A stretch of 64,000 bases of DNA from Sphingomonas_B tabacisoli (GCF_042678385.1 NZ_JBHUDY010000001.1:1860001-1924000), one strand, 5' to 3'; positions 1 through 9,579 are shown, counted from the stretch's first letter. Translations and numbers: made by a program. Notes: generated from the sequence alone by a model not told the origin.

Positions 1-1154
<1,154 letters not shown>

Positions 1155-1235
1155 TTTTCCTCTTTGAGCCCCTCAAAGTTCAAACCATCCTCAAGCAGCC
1201 CCAGAAGAGGCGACTGCTTGACGTTACGCCGGGCG

Positions 1236-1263
1236 ATATAGGGTGGCTTGTCCTTGCCGCAAG
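1236..1263 (-). promoter_or_regulatory. RpoH (sigma-32)-type heat-shock promoter of dnaK
   Basis: On the minus strand a CTTG box (1260-1263) is followed, after exactly 17 bases, by CCTATAT (1236-1242). This matches the alphaproteobacterial RpoH pattern CTTG-N17-CYTATNT. Transcription would start about 7 bases further on, giving a leader of about 75 bases before dnaK. The match is seen in the sequence; RpoH control is inferred from known regulation of dnaK in this class. Confidence 0.7.
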
Positions 1264-1314
1264 GAGCGACAAACCGTAGGAAAACGGAAGCGTTACGACG
1301 AAAGGTTTGCGCCG

Positions 1315-1770
1315 ATGATCCGCCCTGCCCCGCTCGCTGTTGCAGCATTTGCCCTGCTGGCGCTGCCCGGTTGCGCGAAGAAGAAGGAGCTGAACGTCAC
1401 CGACGCCTATATCCGCTTCTCGCCGATACCGACCAATCCGTCCGCAGCCTATTTCACCGTGCATGGCGGCGACAAGGACGTGAACTTGATCGACGTCTCC
1501 ACCGAAGTCGCGATCCGAAGCGAAATGCACGAAAGCATGAATGCCGGCGGGATGGCATCGATGAAGCCGATCATGAGCGTGCCGATTCCCGCCGGCAGCC
1601 TCGTGAAGTTCGAGCCCGGCGGCAAGCATGTGATGCTCTACAAGATCAATCCGGGCCTGCAGCCGCCCAAGATCGTGACGCTGACCTTCGCTTTCTCGAA
1701 CGGCGAGCGGATCCAGGCGGATGCGCAACTGGTCGCGGCCGGCGATGCGGGGCCGGGTGCGAAGAAATAG
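1315..1770 (+). CDS. PCu(A)C-family copper chaperone-like lipoprotein
   Basis: A 151-residue exported protein. A hydrophobic N-terminus ends in the lipobox ALPGC (Cys about residue 18), so it is probably a membrane-anchored periplasmic lipoprotein. The body carries the spaced His/Met residues of the PCuAC (DUF461) family: EMHESMNAGGMASMKP followed some 20 residues later by GGKHVML. In that family these bind Cu(I) for delivery to cytochrome oxidase. The ATG at 1315 was chosen because it gives a clean lipoprotein signal; upstream in-frame starts only add basic, non-conserved residues. Transcribed divergently from dnaK. Copper transfer is inferred from the family. Confidence 0.8.
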   Translation: MIRPAPLAVAAFALLALPGCAKKKELNVTDAYIRFSPIPTNPSAAYFTVHGGDKDVNLIDVSTEVAIRSEMHESMNAGGMASMKPIMSVPIPAGSLVKFEPGGKHVMLYKINPGLQPPKIVTLTFAFSNGERIQADAQLVAAGDAGPGAKK

Positions 1771-2218
1771 CGGCCGCCCGCTGACCGAGGCGGAGCGCAA
1801 TCTCGCCGCTTCGATGTTCGGCGGCGAGATCGACTATGACCGGGTCCGTATCCACGCGGCGAAATGGTGGCCGTTTCAGCCGAAGCGCGTCGCGATGTCG
1901 CCGGACGGGCACATCTGGTTCCACCCGGAGGGCGGCCTGTATTGCGACGATTTCTGTGGGCAGGACCTAGGGAGCCAAGGGCTGTTCATCCATGAGATGA
2001 CGCATGTCTGGCAGCGGCAGCGCGGCGTGTTCCTGCCGCTCGCGCGCCATCCCTTCTGCCGGTACGATTACAGCGTGAAGCCCGGCTGGCCGCTGGAGCG
2101 CTACGGCATCGAACAGCAAGCCGAGATCGTCCGCCACACTTTCCTGCTCCGGCACGGTCAGCACCTGCGCGGGGCGCCCCCGCTCCAGCAATATGAAACG
2201 ATCCTACCGTTCGGCTGA
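1757..2218 (+). CDS. Small HExxH zincin-like protein ("Vgr-related" type)
   Basis: A protein of about 153 residues with a clear zinc-metalloprotease signature HEMTHVWQ, preceded by GSQGLFI. The rest is rich in Trp and His (AAKWWPFQPKR, HIWFHPEG). No signal peptide or membrane segment is visible. GTG at 1757 is preferred; it overlaps the end of the preceding gene by 14 bases, and in-frame ATGs at 1721 and 1745 reach deeper into that gene. Similar small sphingomonad proteins are often labelled Vgr-related, but nothing here shows a link to type VI secretion. Peptidase activity is unproven. Confidence 0.6.
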   Translation: MRRNSGRPLTEAERNLAASMFGGEIDYDRVRIHAAKWWPFQPKRVAMSPDGHIWFHPEGGLYCDDFCGQDLGSQGLFIHEMTHVWQRQRGVFLPLARHPFCRYDYSVKPGWPLERYGIEQQAEIVRHTFLLRHGQHLRGAPPLQQYETILPFG

Positions 2219-2265
2219 GCTGTCACAAAGCGAGTGCCTGCACCGTCTAGGAGGCGGAGGTGGCG

Positions 2266-2658
2266 ATGAAGAACAGGATAATCGTGGGACTGGCGCTGCT
2301 GCTGGCCGCGCTGATGGCGGCGAACGGCCTCGTCATGCTCACGAACCCGCAAGGCTGGTATGTACGCGTTCCGGGCGTGGTCGCGACCGGCGCGTACAAC
2401 CAGCATTTCATCCGCGACATCGGGCTGACCTATTTGCTGATCGGCATCGGCTTTGCGATCGGCGCTTTCCGGCCCGCAATGCGCCTCGCGCTGTGGTTGG
2501 GCGCGAGCCTCTGGCTGACGGGACATGCGCTGTTCCATCTGTGGGAAGTGGCTGTCGGCATTTGCGGGACCGATGCGATCCCACGCGATTTCCTGGGCGT
2601 GACGCTGCCTGCGCTGATCGGTCTTGGCCTGAGCTTCTGTGCCTGGCGTCGCACATGA
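2266..2658 (+). CDS. Small four-helix integral membrane protein
   Basis: About 130 residues with four predicted membrane helices: residues 5-25 (IIVGLALLLAALMAANGLV), then segments around LTYLLIGIGFAIGAF, LALWLGASLWLTGHALFHLW and LPALIGLGLSF. The layout resembles small DoxX/DUF-type membrane proteins, but no specific family is certain. A strong GGAGGCGGAGG precedes the ATG at 2266. Its stop overlaps the start of the sigma factor gene (ATGA at 2655-2658), so the two are translationally coupled. It may be a partner or target of that sigma factor; this is inference from position. Confidence 0.7.
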   Translation: MKNRIIVGLALLLAALMAANGLVMLTNPQGWYVRVPGVVATGAYNQHFIRDIGLTYLLIGIGFAIGAFRPAMRLALWLGASLWLTGHALFHLWEVAVGICGTDAIPRDFLGVTLPALIGLGLSFCAWRRT

Positions 2659-3491
2659 TGGCCGCCGACCCGTTCACCTCCACAGAGCCGCGGTTGCGCG
2701 CGCTGGCCTACCGGATGCTCGGCTCGCACGCCGATGCCGCCGATGCGGTGCAGGATACCGCGACAAAGTGGCTTTCAACCGATCGAAGCATCATTGAGAA
2801 CCCCGAGGCGTGGCTTGTGCGCACCTGCACCCGCGCGTCGATCGATCTGCTCCGCCGACGCAAGCGAGAAGCCTATGTCGGGCCGTGGCTGCCCGAGCCG
2901 AGTACGGAAGACGCTGGCGACCTGCCCGCGCTTGCCGAGTCCGTGCGGCTTGCTTTCCTGCTGATGCTGGAGCGACTGTCGCCCGCCGAGCGCGCGGCGC
3001 TGCTGCTGCACGACGTGTTCGACGAGGATTATTCGGCGATCGCTTCCGCAATCGGCTCGAGCGAGGCGATGGCGCGACAGCATGTCTCGCGCGCAAGGCG
3101 GCGCATCGCCGAGGACCGGGCGCGTTTCGCGGTCGCGCCGCATGCCGAGCGGGATCTGATGGAGCGTTTCGGCGCGGCAGTGGCTGCGGGCGATCTGGCC
3201 GGACTGACCGCCCTGTTTGCGCCCGATGCCGAGCTGCGGAGTGACGGCGGCGGGAAACGCGCCGCCGCGCTCAACGTCATCACCGGCGCTGACCGCATCG
3301 CCCGCTTCTTCCTCGGAATCACGCGAAAACACCCGTATCAACTGCGGCCCGCCATCATCAATGGCGCGCTGGGCGGGCTGCAGATCGAGCAGGGCGAGAT
3401 TTCCGGCGCGCTCAGCTTCGCGACCGACGGCGACCGGATCACCGGCGTGTTCTTCCAGCGCAATCCCGACAAGCTGGCGCGGGTGCACTAG
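2655..3491 (+). CDS. ECF41-type RNA polymerase sigma factor with C-terminal SnoaL-like extension
   Basis: A 278-residue extracytoplasmic-function sigma factor. The sigma-70 region 2 (LRALAYRMLGSHADAADAVQ, about residues 14-33) and region 4 (LSPAERAALLLHDVFDEDYS, about 108-127) are present. A SnoaL-like domain of about 100 residues follows. Three hallmarks of ECF41 factors are visible: WLPEP (about 78-82), DGGGK (about 197-201) and NPDKL (about 270-274). In that group the C-terminal domain modulates activity in place of a classical anti-sigma factor. The start overlaps the membrane protein gene upstream as ATGA. The end converges on tpiA with a 4-base overlap. No carboxymuconolactone decarboxylase or epimerase neighbour, the usual ECF41 companion, is seen. 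Confidence 0.9.
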   Translation: MMAADPFTSTEPRLRALAYRMLGSHADAADAVQDTATKWLSTDRSIIENPEAWLVRTCTRASIDLLRRRKREAYVGPWLPEPSTEDAGDLPALAESVRLAFLLMLERLSPAERAALLLHDVFDEDYSAIASAIGSSEAMARQHVSRARRRIAEDRARFAVAPHAERDLMERFGAAVAAGDLAGLTALFAPDAELRSDGGGKRAAALNVITGADRIARFFLGITRKHPYQLRPAIINGALGGLQIEQGEISGALSFATDGDRITGVFFQRNPDKLARVH

Positions 3492-4231
3492 GCGCGGGCG
3501 GCAGCCTCGATGATCGGCACGAAATCGGCGGCGGTCAGGCTGGCGCCACCGACCAGCGCGCCGTCGACATTATTGACCGCCATCAGCTCGGCCGCGTTGG
3601 ACGGCTTCACCGACCCGCCATAGAGGATGCGCACGCCCTCGGCTTCGGCGTCCAGCATGTCGCCCAGCTTGGTCCGAATGCTTGCGTGCATTGCGGCCAC
3701 GTCTCCCACCGTGGGTGTGCGGCCAGTGCCGATCGCCCAGACCGGCTCATAGGCGACGACGAGCTGCGTCGCCGTCCCGTCGGCCGGGATCGAGCCCTGA
3801 AGCTGCCGCTCGACGACCTCGGCGGCGCGGCCTGCGTCGCGCTCGCCCTCTGTCTCGCCGACGCAGACGATCGCGATCATGCCCGCGGCGATCACCGCAC
3901 GCGCCTTGGCATAGACTTCGGCGTCGCTCTCGCGCTGGTCGGTGCGGCGCTCGCTATGACCGACGATGACGAGCTTGGCCCCAGCCTCCCTCAGCATCGG
4001 CGCGGAGACGCAGCCGGTGTGCGCGCCTTTCTCATTCTGGTGCGAATCCTGCGCGCCGATCGTCAGGTCGCCGCGCGCCGCCGCTGCCGCAATCAAGGTG
4101 AAAGGCGGGCAGATCGCGACATCCACTTGCGGGTTCGCTCGCGCGGCCGCGGCGATGGCATCCAGCTCGGCAAGCTGCGCCAGGCTCCCGTGCATCTTCC
4201 AATTGCCGGCCACCAGCTTGCGTCGCGTCAT
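3488..4231 (-). CDS. tpiA: Triose-phosphate isomerase
   Basis: Cytosolic glycolytic enzyme interconverting dihydroxyacetone phosphate and glyceraldehyde 3-phosphate. The 247-residue product has the usual length. The substrate lysine lies in AGNWKMHG, the catalytic histidine in IVGHSERR, the general base glutamate in VAYEPVWAIGTG, and a phosphate-binding loop in ILYGGSVKPSNA. The ATG at 4229-4231 was chosen over one two codons upstream because AGGGA then lies six bases before it. Convergent with the sigma factor gene; divergent from ppiD, with about 120 bases between them. Confidence 0.97.
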   Translation of the reverse strand: MTRRKLVAGNWKMHGSLAQLAELDAIAAAARANPQVDVAICPPFTLIAAAAARGDLTIGAQDSHQNEKGAHTGCVSAPMLREAGAKLVIVGHSERRTDQRESDAEVYAKARAVIAAGMIAIVCVGETEGERDAGRAAEVVERQLQGSIPADGTATQLVVAYEPVWAIGTGRTPTVGDVAAMHASIRTKLGDMLDAEAEGVRILYGGSVKPSNAAELMAVNNVDGALVGGASLTAADFVPIIEAAARA

Positions 4232-4351
4232 GTCCATTCCCTGTTCGAAAATCTCCGGCGCGCCTAGAGGAACGGCGGCCCAACGCGCAAGCTTGTCGGT
4301 TCGGCTGCTCCGACCTAAAGCACCGCTTTCCATTCAACTTCCGGACGCCTG

Positions 4352-6295
4352 ATGCTCGACAATTTTCGCCGCCTGTCCAAGTCCAAGATCGGTATCGGCC
4401 TGTTTGCGCTGTTCATTGCCGCGATGGCGTTCGGTTTCGCAGCGGCGGACATCCGTGCGCTCGGCGGTCACATCACGCCCGGCAGCGACACCGTCGCCAC
4501 CATCGGCGGCACCAAGATCACCACCGCCGAGCTGCAGCAGCGCGTGATGCGCGCGCTGGAAAATGCGCGGCAGGACCGCCCGGGCCTGACCATGCCCGAG
4601 TTCGTGCGCATGGGCGGCGTCGACCAGATCTTGCAGCAGATGGCCGATTCGATGGCGCTGGAGCAGTTCGCGAAGACGCAGGGCTTCGGCGTCAGCCGGA
4701 AGATGGAGGATGCGCAGATCGCCTCCGCGCCGGCGTTCCGGGGGCTGAACGGTTCGTTCGACCAGAGCGCGTTCGAAGCGTTCCTCAATCGCCAGCGGGT
4801 CAGCGAACGCGAAGTGCGCGACGATCTGGCGCGCGAAATGTACCTGACCCAGCTTCTCGTGCCCGCGACCGGCGGTGCGCCTGCACCTGTCGGCCTTACC
4901 CTGCCCTACGCCTCGATGCTGCTGGAGCAGCGCACCGGCCGCGCGCAGTTCGTGCCGGTGTCGGCGTTCAAGGGCGCCGCGCCGACCGACGCCGAGCTGG
5001 ACGCCTATTACAGGAAGAACCTCGCCCGCTACACGACGGCGGAGCGGCGCGTGGTCCGCTACGCGCTGATCGACCGCGCTGCTTTCGAGGCGGCAGCGCA
5101 GCCGAGCGAAGCCGAGATCGCCAAGGCCTATGAAGCGGGCAAGGCCGATTATGCCGCGAAGGAAACGCGGACGATCAGCCAGGTCATCCTGCCGAACGAG
5201 ACGGCGGCGAAAGACTTGGCGGCGAAGATCGCTGCTGGCACGCCGATCGCCGAAGCCGCCAAGGCGGCGGGGCTGGAATCGGTGACGCTCAACGAGCAGA
5301 CCCGCGACCAGTATGCCGAGGCGAGCTCGGCCGCAGTGGCGAACGCGGTGTTCTCGACGCCGCAGGGCAAGGTCGCGGCGCCGGCCCGGTCGGGCCTTGG
5401 CTGGCACGTCGCGCGGGTGGACAAGATCGTCACCGTTCCCGGCAAGACGCTGGATCAGGTGCGCGGCGACCTCACCGCCAAGCTGAAGAAAGACAAGGCC
5501 GACCAGGCGATGGCCGATACGGTCGGCAAGATCGAGGATGCGATCGGTGGCGGCGCGACCTTCGACGAGGTCGTGCAGAACAACAAGCTGCAGCCGGTCA
5601 CCACGCCGGCGCTGCTTGCCGACGGCAGCAATCCCGACATGCCGGGCGCACCGGTGGCGCGCGAGCTGCCGGTCGTGATGAAGACTGCGTTCGGCATGGA
5701 CGTGGGCGACGATCCGCTGACCGAGGCGGTGGTGCCGAACCAGGTCGTCGCGCTGGTCAAGACCGACAATATCGTCGCCGCGGCACCGCAGCCGCTCGCC
5801 AAGGTGCGCGACAAGGTTGCGGCCGATCTGGTCGCGGAGCGCTCGCTTGCAGCCTCGCGGCAGGCGGCCGATGCGATCGCCGCCAAGGTCAATAGCGTCA
5901 CGCCGCTGGCGCAGGCTGCGAGTGCTGCCGGTGCGGCGCTTCCTGCCCCGGCCCCGCTCAGCGGCCGGCGCGGCGAGCTGCTCCGCCAGGGCCAGCAGGT
6001 CGAGCCGCAAGTGGCCGCGATGTTCTCGCTCCGCCAGGGCAAGGCCCGCGTCGTGCCGGCCAAGGACAAGAGCGGCTGGTATGTCGTGACGACGGACAGC
6101 GCCGTCGCCGGCGATGCGCGCTCGCAGCCGCAGCTCGTGCAGGCCACGCGGACGCAATTCGGGTCGGTCTTCGGTCAGGAATATGGCCAGCAGCTCGCCG
6201 CCGCGGCGCGCAAATCGGTCGGCGTCGAGATCAATCCGGCGGCGGTCGCACGCCTGAAGAGCGAACTGGTCGGCGGCGGCACGCAAGCCCAGTGA
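4352..6295 (+). CDS. ppiD: PpiD/SurA-type membrane-anchored peptidyl-prolyl isomerase (folding chaperone)
   Basis: A 647-residue protein with one N-terminal membrane helix (residues about 14-33, IGLFALFIAAMAFGFAAAD) and a long periplasmic body. A SurA-type N-terminal region (about 50-200) precedes a parvulin-like segment (about 265-350, including YAAKETRTISQVILPNE and SGLGWHVARVDKI) and a second extended region. This is the PpiD layout: a chaperone at the inner membrane that meets proteins leaving the Sec channel. It heads a tight plus-strand run; its stop overlaps the trpE start (GTGA). The family is clear, but true isomerase activity cannot be judged. Confidence 0.88.
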   Translation: MLDNFRRLSKSKIGIGLFALFIAAMAFGFAAADIRALGGHITPGSDTVATIGGTKITTAELQQRVMRALENARQDRPGLTMPEFVRMGGVDQILQQMADSMALEQFAKTQGFGVSRKMEDAQIASAPAFRGLNGSFDQSAFEAFLNRQRVSEREVRDDLAREMYLTQLLVPATGGAPAPVGLTLPYASMLLEQRTGRAQFVPVSAFKGAAPTDAELDAYYRKNLARYTTAERRVVRYALIDRAAFEAAAQPSEAEIAKAYEAGKADYAAKETRTISQVILPNETAAKDLAAKIAAGTPIAEAAKAAGLESVTLNEQTRDQYAEASSAAVANAVFSTPQGKVAAPARSGLGWHVARVDKIVTVPGKTLDQVRGDLTAKLKKDKADQAMADTVGKIEDAIGGGATFDEVVQNNKLQPVTTPALLADGSNPDMPGAPVARELPVVMKTAFGMDVGDDPLTEAVVPNQVVALVKTDNIVAAAPQPLAKVRDKVAADLVAERSLAASRQAADAIAAKVNSVTPLAQAASAAGAALPAPAPLSGRRGELLRQGQQVEPQVAAMFSLRQGKARVVPAKDKSGWYVVTTDSAVAGDARSQPQLVQATRTQFGSVFGQEYGQQLAAAARKSVGVEINPAAVARLKSELVGGGTQAQ

Positions 6296-7812
6296 CGCGC
6301 GACCGCAGCGACGACGCGGAGACGATCGCCGCGCTGGAGGCGGGCCGCGCCGCGTTCGTGTGGCGGCGGCAGATCGCCGACACCGACACGCCCGTCTCCG
6401 CAGCGCTGGCGCTGGTCGAGCCCGGCCGCGGCGACTTCCTGCTGGAGTCGGTGGAAGGCGGGCAGACGCGCGGGCGGCACAGCCTGATTGGGCTTGCGCC
6501 CGACCTGATCTTCAAGGCGCAGGGCGACACCGCCGAGATCAATGGGGAGCCTGTCGCCGGCGGCGCGATTGCGGCGTTGCGAGGGCTTGTCGAGCAATGC
6601 CGCGCCGAGGTGCCGCCGGAACTGCCGCGTGCACTCGCCTGCCTGGTCGGCTATTTCGGTTACGAGACGATCGGCCTGATCGAAAAGCTCCCGAGGCCGC
6701 CCGCCAACCCGCTCGATCTGCCCGACATGCTGTTCGTGCGGCCGACGCTGATCCTGGTGTTCGACCGACTGGCCGACGAACTGTTCCTGATCGCTCCCCT
6801 ATGGCCGGATGCCGGCGAGCCCGCCAAGCGCGTGGCCGACGCTTGGGAACGGATCGACGCAGCGGCGGCGCGTCTCTCTTCCCCCGTTCGTTTCGAGCGC
6901 AGTCGAGAAACGACAGCGCCGCGCCAAGCGCTTCTCGACTTCGCTCGAAGCGAACGGCGTTTGATCGAGCCGGTGCTTGCCGATGACCAATACAAGGACA
7001 TGGTCCTCCGCGCGAAGGACTATATCCTCGCCGGCGACATCTTTCAGGTGGTGCTCGCCCAGCGCTTCACCGCGCCCTTCCCGCTGCCGCCGTTCGACCT
7101 TTACCGTGCGCTCAGGCGCATCAACCCCTCGCCCTTCCTCTATTTCCTCGACCTGCCAGGCTTCGCGCTAATCGGCTCGAGCCCCGAAATCCTCGTCCGC
7201 GCGCGCGACGGCGAAGTGACGATCCGGCCGATCGCCGGCACCCGCCCGCGCGGCAAGACGGCGGTGGAGGATGCAGAGAACCGCGACTCCCTGCTCGCCG
7301 ATCCGAAGGAGCGGGCCGAGCATCTGATGTTGCTCGATCTAGGCCGCAACGATGTCGGCCGCGTCGCCGAAGCGGGATCGGTGCAGGTGACCGACAGCTA
7401 TACGGTCGAGTTCTACAGCCACGTCATGCACATCGTATCGAACGTTGTCGGGCGGCTGCCGCCCGACCGCGACGCGCTGGACGCATTGTTCGCGGGGTTC
7501 CCGGCGGGCACGGTCAGCGGCGCGCCCAAGGTCCGCGCCTGCGAGATCATTGCCGAGCTGGAGCCGGAAACGCGCGGCGCCTATGCCGGCGGCGTCGGCT
7601 ATTTCTCGCCCGACGGATCGATGGACAGCTGCATCGTGCTGAGGACCGCGGTCGTGAAGGACGGCACCATGCACGTTCAGGCCGGCGCCGGCATCGTCGC
7701 CGACAGCGACCCGGCCTACGAGCAGCGCGAATGCGAAGCCAAAGCCGGCGCCCTCTTCGCCGCGGCCCGCGAGGCCGTGCGACGGGCGAGCGAGCCGCAA
7801 TTCGGTCAATAA
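6292..7812 (+). CDS. trpE: Anthranilate synthase component I
   Basis: Converts chorismate to anthranilate using ammonia from TrpG, the first step of tryptophan synthesis. The 506 residues comprise an N-terminal TrpE domain (PVSAALALVEPGRGDFLLES) and a C-terminal chorismate-binding domain with YIDAG-like DYILAGDIFQVVLAQRF, GSSPEILVR, PIAGTRPRG, DLGRNDVGRV and FPAGTVSGAPKVRA. Start GTG at 6292 overlaps the ppiD stop. An in-frame palindromic element (6885-6956) inserts about 24 residues in the linker between the two domains (about residues 199-222). The linker position suggests activity is kept. Confidence 0.96.
   Translation: MTRDRSDDAETIAALEAGRAAFVWRRQIADTDTPVSAALALVEPGRGDFLLESVEGGQTRGRHSLIGLAPDLIFKAQGDTAEINGEPVAGGAIAALRGLVEQCRAEVPPELPRALACLVGYFGYETIGLIEKLPRPPANPLDLPDMLFVRPTLILVFDRLADELFLIAPLWPDAGEPAKRVADAWERIDAAAARLSSPVRFERSRETTAPRQALLDFARSERRLIEPVLADDQYKDMVLRAKDYILAGDIFQVVLAQRFTAPFPLPPFDLYRALRRINPSPFLYFLDLPGFALIGSSPEILVRARDGEVTIRPIAGTRPRGKTAVEDAENRDSLLADPKERAEHLMLLDLGRNDVGRVAEAGSVQVTDSYTVEFYSHVMHIVSNVVGRLPPDRDALDALFAGFPAGTVSGAPKVRACEIIAELEPETRGAYAGGVGYFSPDGSMDSCIVLRTAVVKDGTMHVQAGAGIVADSDPAYEQRECEAKAGALFAAAREAVRRASEPQFGQ
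6885..6956 (+). repeat. Palindromic element inserted in frame inside trpE
   Basis: A 72-base inverted repeat. The left arm 6885-6912 and right arm 6929-6956 are near-perfect reverse complements over 28 bases, with 3 mismatches and a 16-base spacer. Its sequence has the style of intergenic sphingomonad palindromes (TTTCGAGCGCAGTCGAGAAA). Because 72 is divisible by three and no stop is created, it is translated as an extra segment (roughly VRFERSRETT...LLDFARSERR) of TrpE. Confidence 0.8.
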
Positions 7813-7821
7813 GGACACGCC

Positions 7822-8874
7822 ATGCTCAGCCTCGCACTCACCCTGCTCCTGCAAGCGGCGCCAGCCGCTCCGGCCTGGCCGACCAAAGACGCCGACGCGA
7901 CGTTTCGCGACTTCCACTTTGCGTCGGGTGAGACGTTGCCGGAGTTGCGCATCCATTACACCACGCTGGGCACGCCGCACCGCAATGCGCGAGGCGAGAT
8001 CGACAATGCGGTGATGGTGCTGCACGGCACCGGCGGGACGGGGAAGCAGTTCCTGTTTCCGCAGTTCGCGAACGAGCTTTACGGGCCGGGCCAGCCGCTC
8101 GACATCACGCGCTATTACATCATCCTGCCCGACGGGATCGGGCATGGCGGATCGTCCAAGCCGAGCGACGGACTTCGCGCCCGCTTTCCGCACTATGGCT
8201 ATGCCGACATGGTCGAGGGACAGCGGCGGCTGCTCGGCGCGCTCGGCGTCAGGAAGCTCAGGCTGCTGATGGGCACCTCTATGGGCTGCATGCACGGCTT
8301 CGTCTGGGGCACGACGCACCCGGAAATGGTGCAGGCGATGATGCCGATGGCGTGCCTGCCGGTCGAGATCGCCGGCCGCAACCGGATGTGGCGCAAGATG
8401 GCGATCGACGCGATCCGCGCCGATCCAGCCTACCAAGGCGGCAACTACACGAGCGAACCGGCGCAAGGGCTGCGCACCGCGGGCGACTTGCTGATCATCG
8501 CGGGACTGAACCCGCTCGCAACCCAGGTCGAGGCGCCGACGCGCGAGAAAGCCGAGGCCCAGCTCGACACGCGCTTCGCGGCGATTGTGAAGGACCGGGA
8601 CGCCAACGACCTGATCTGGCAGCTTGACGCCTCGCGCGATTACGATCCTTCGGCCGGCCTCGAGCGGATGACGCTGCCCGTCACCTGGGTGAATTCCGCC
8701 GATGACTTCATCAATCCGCCGGGCCTGCGCATCGCCGAGCGCGAGGCCAAGCGGCTGCCAAACGGCAAGTTCGTGCTGATCCCCGAAAGCACCGAGACCA
8801 AGGGCCACGGCACCCACACCTGGGCGAAGTTCTGGAAGGGCGAGCTGGTGGAGCTGCTGGAGCGAAGCGAGTGA
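7822..8874 (+). CDS. MetX-like alpha/beta-fold hydrolase with signal peptide
   Basis: A 350-residue alpha/beta hydrolase of the homoserine O-acetyltransferase-like group. The oxyanion region VMVLHGTGGTGKQF, the nucleophile elbow GTSMGC (Ser about residue 154) and a late histidine in KGHGTHTWAKFW are visible. Unlike cytosolic MetX it starts with a short hydrophobic segment (MLSLALTLLLQAAPAAPAWP) that looks like a signal peptide, so it is probably periplasmic. It lies between trpE and trpG and breaks up the anthranilate synthase pair. The substrate is unknown. True MetX function is unlikely because of export. Confidence 0.8.
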   Translation: MLSLALTLLLQAAPAAPAWPTKDADATFRDFHFASGETLPELRIHYTTLGTPHRNARGEIDNAVMVLHGTGGTGKQFLFPQFANELYGPGQPLDITRYYIILPDGIGHGGSSKPSDGLRARFPHYGYADMVEGQRRLLGALGVRKLRLLMGTSMGCMHGFVWGTTHPEMVQAMMPMACLPVEIAGRNRMWRKMAIDAIRADPAYQGGNYTSEPAQGLRTAGDLLIIAGLNPLATQVEAPTREKAEAQLDTRFAAIVKDRDANDLIWQLDASRDYDPSAGLERMTLPVTWVNSADDFINPPGLRIAEREAKRLPNGKFVLIPESTETKGHGTHTWAKFWKGELVELLERSE

Positions 8875-8879
8875 AGAAC

Positions 8880-8967
8880 GGGAGGGCTTCGACAGGCTCA
8901 GCCCGAACGGATTTAACGGTGTGACGTTCTTCCCCACCGTTCGGGCTGAGCTTGTCGAAGCCCTCCC
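8880..8967. repeat. REP-like long inverted repeat between hydrolase gene and trpG
   Basis: Arms at 8880-8910 and 8937-8967 are reverse complements over 31 bases with one mismatch, around a 26-base centre. The core reads GGCTTCGACAGGCTCAGCCC. The same family recurs at 63263-63356. It could form a strong hairpin within the trp transcript. There is no run of T, so it is not a typical intrinsic terminator. Confidence 0.85.
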
Positions 8968-8988
8968 TTCTTTCTACCGGCTACGGGC

Positions 8989-9579
8989 ATGATCCTCGTC
9001 ATCGACAACTACGACAGCTTTACCTGGAATCTGGTCCACTATCTGATGGAGCTGGGCGCGAAGGTGGACGTCGTGCGCAACGACGCGATATCCGCGGGCC
9101 AGGCGCTATCGTGGGGCGCGGAAGCGTTCCTGATCTCGCCCGGCCCCTGCACGCCGAACGAAGCGGGCGTGTCGCTCGATCTCGTTGCCGCCTGCGCCGA
9201 GGCGGGAAAGCCACTGCTGGGCGTCTGTCTCGGGCATCAGGCGATCGGGCAGCATTTCGGCGGGCAAGTGGTACGCGGCGGACTGATGCACGGAAAGACC
9301 TCGCCCGTCGAGCATGACGGGACCGGGCTGTTCGAAGGCTTGCCCTCGCCTTTCACCGCGACCCGCTATCACTCGCTGATCGTGCCGGAGAAAGGCTTGC
9401 CCGATACGCTCCGCATCAACGCACGCTCGCCCGACGGCAGCGTGATGGGCTTCATGCACCGGACGCTGCCGATCCATGGCGTCCAGTTCCACCCGGAAAG
9501 CATCGCCACCGAGCACGGCCATGCGATGCTGGCCAACTTCATGAAGATCGCCGGCATGAAAGTGCTGGAGCGCGCATGA
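8989..9579 (+). CDS. trpG: Anthranilate synthase component II (glutamine amidotransferase)
   Basis: Class I glutamine amidotransferase that hydrolyses glutamine and channels ammonia to TrpE. It may also serve PabB for folate. The 196 residues show the N-terminal IDNYDSFTWNLV, the catalytic-cysteine motif LLGVCLGHQAIGQ (Cys about residue 79) and the His/Glu pair in HGVQFHPESI. The stop overlaps the trpD start (ATGA). Confidence 0.96.
   Translation: MILVIDNYDSFTWNLVHYLMELGAKVDVVRNDAISAGQALSWGAEAFLISPGPCTPNEAGVSLDLVAACAEAGKPLLGVCLGHQAIGQHFGGQVVRGGLMHGKTSPVEHDGTGLFEGLPSPFTATRYHSLIVPEKGLPDTLRINARSPDGSVMGFMHRTLPIHGVQFHPESIATEHGHAMLANFMKIAGMKVLERA

Noticed and set aside
4334..6286. 650-codon minus-strand frame opposite ppiD
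   Set aside because: High-GC antisense shadow of ppiD with low-complexity Arg/Leu composition.
7822..8874. Methionine-pathway homoserine O-acetyltransferase (metX)
   Set aside because: The N-terminal signal-like segment and trp-operon context argue against a cytosolic methionine enzyme; only the fold is claimed.
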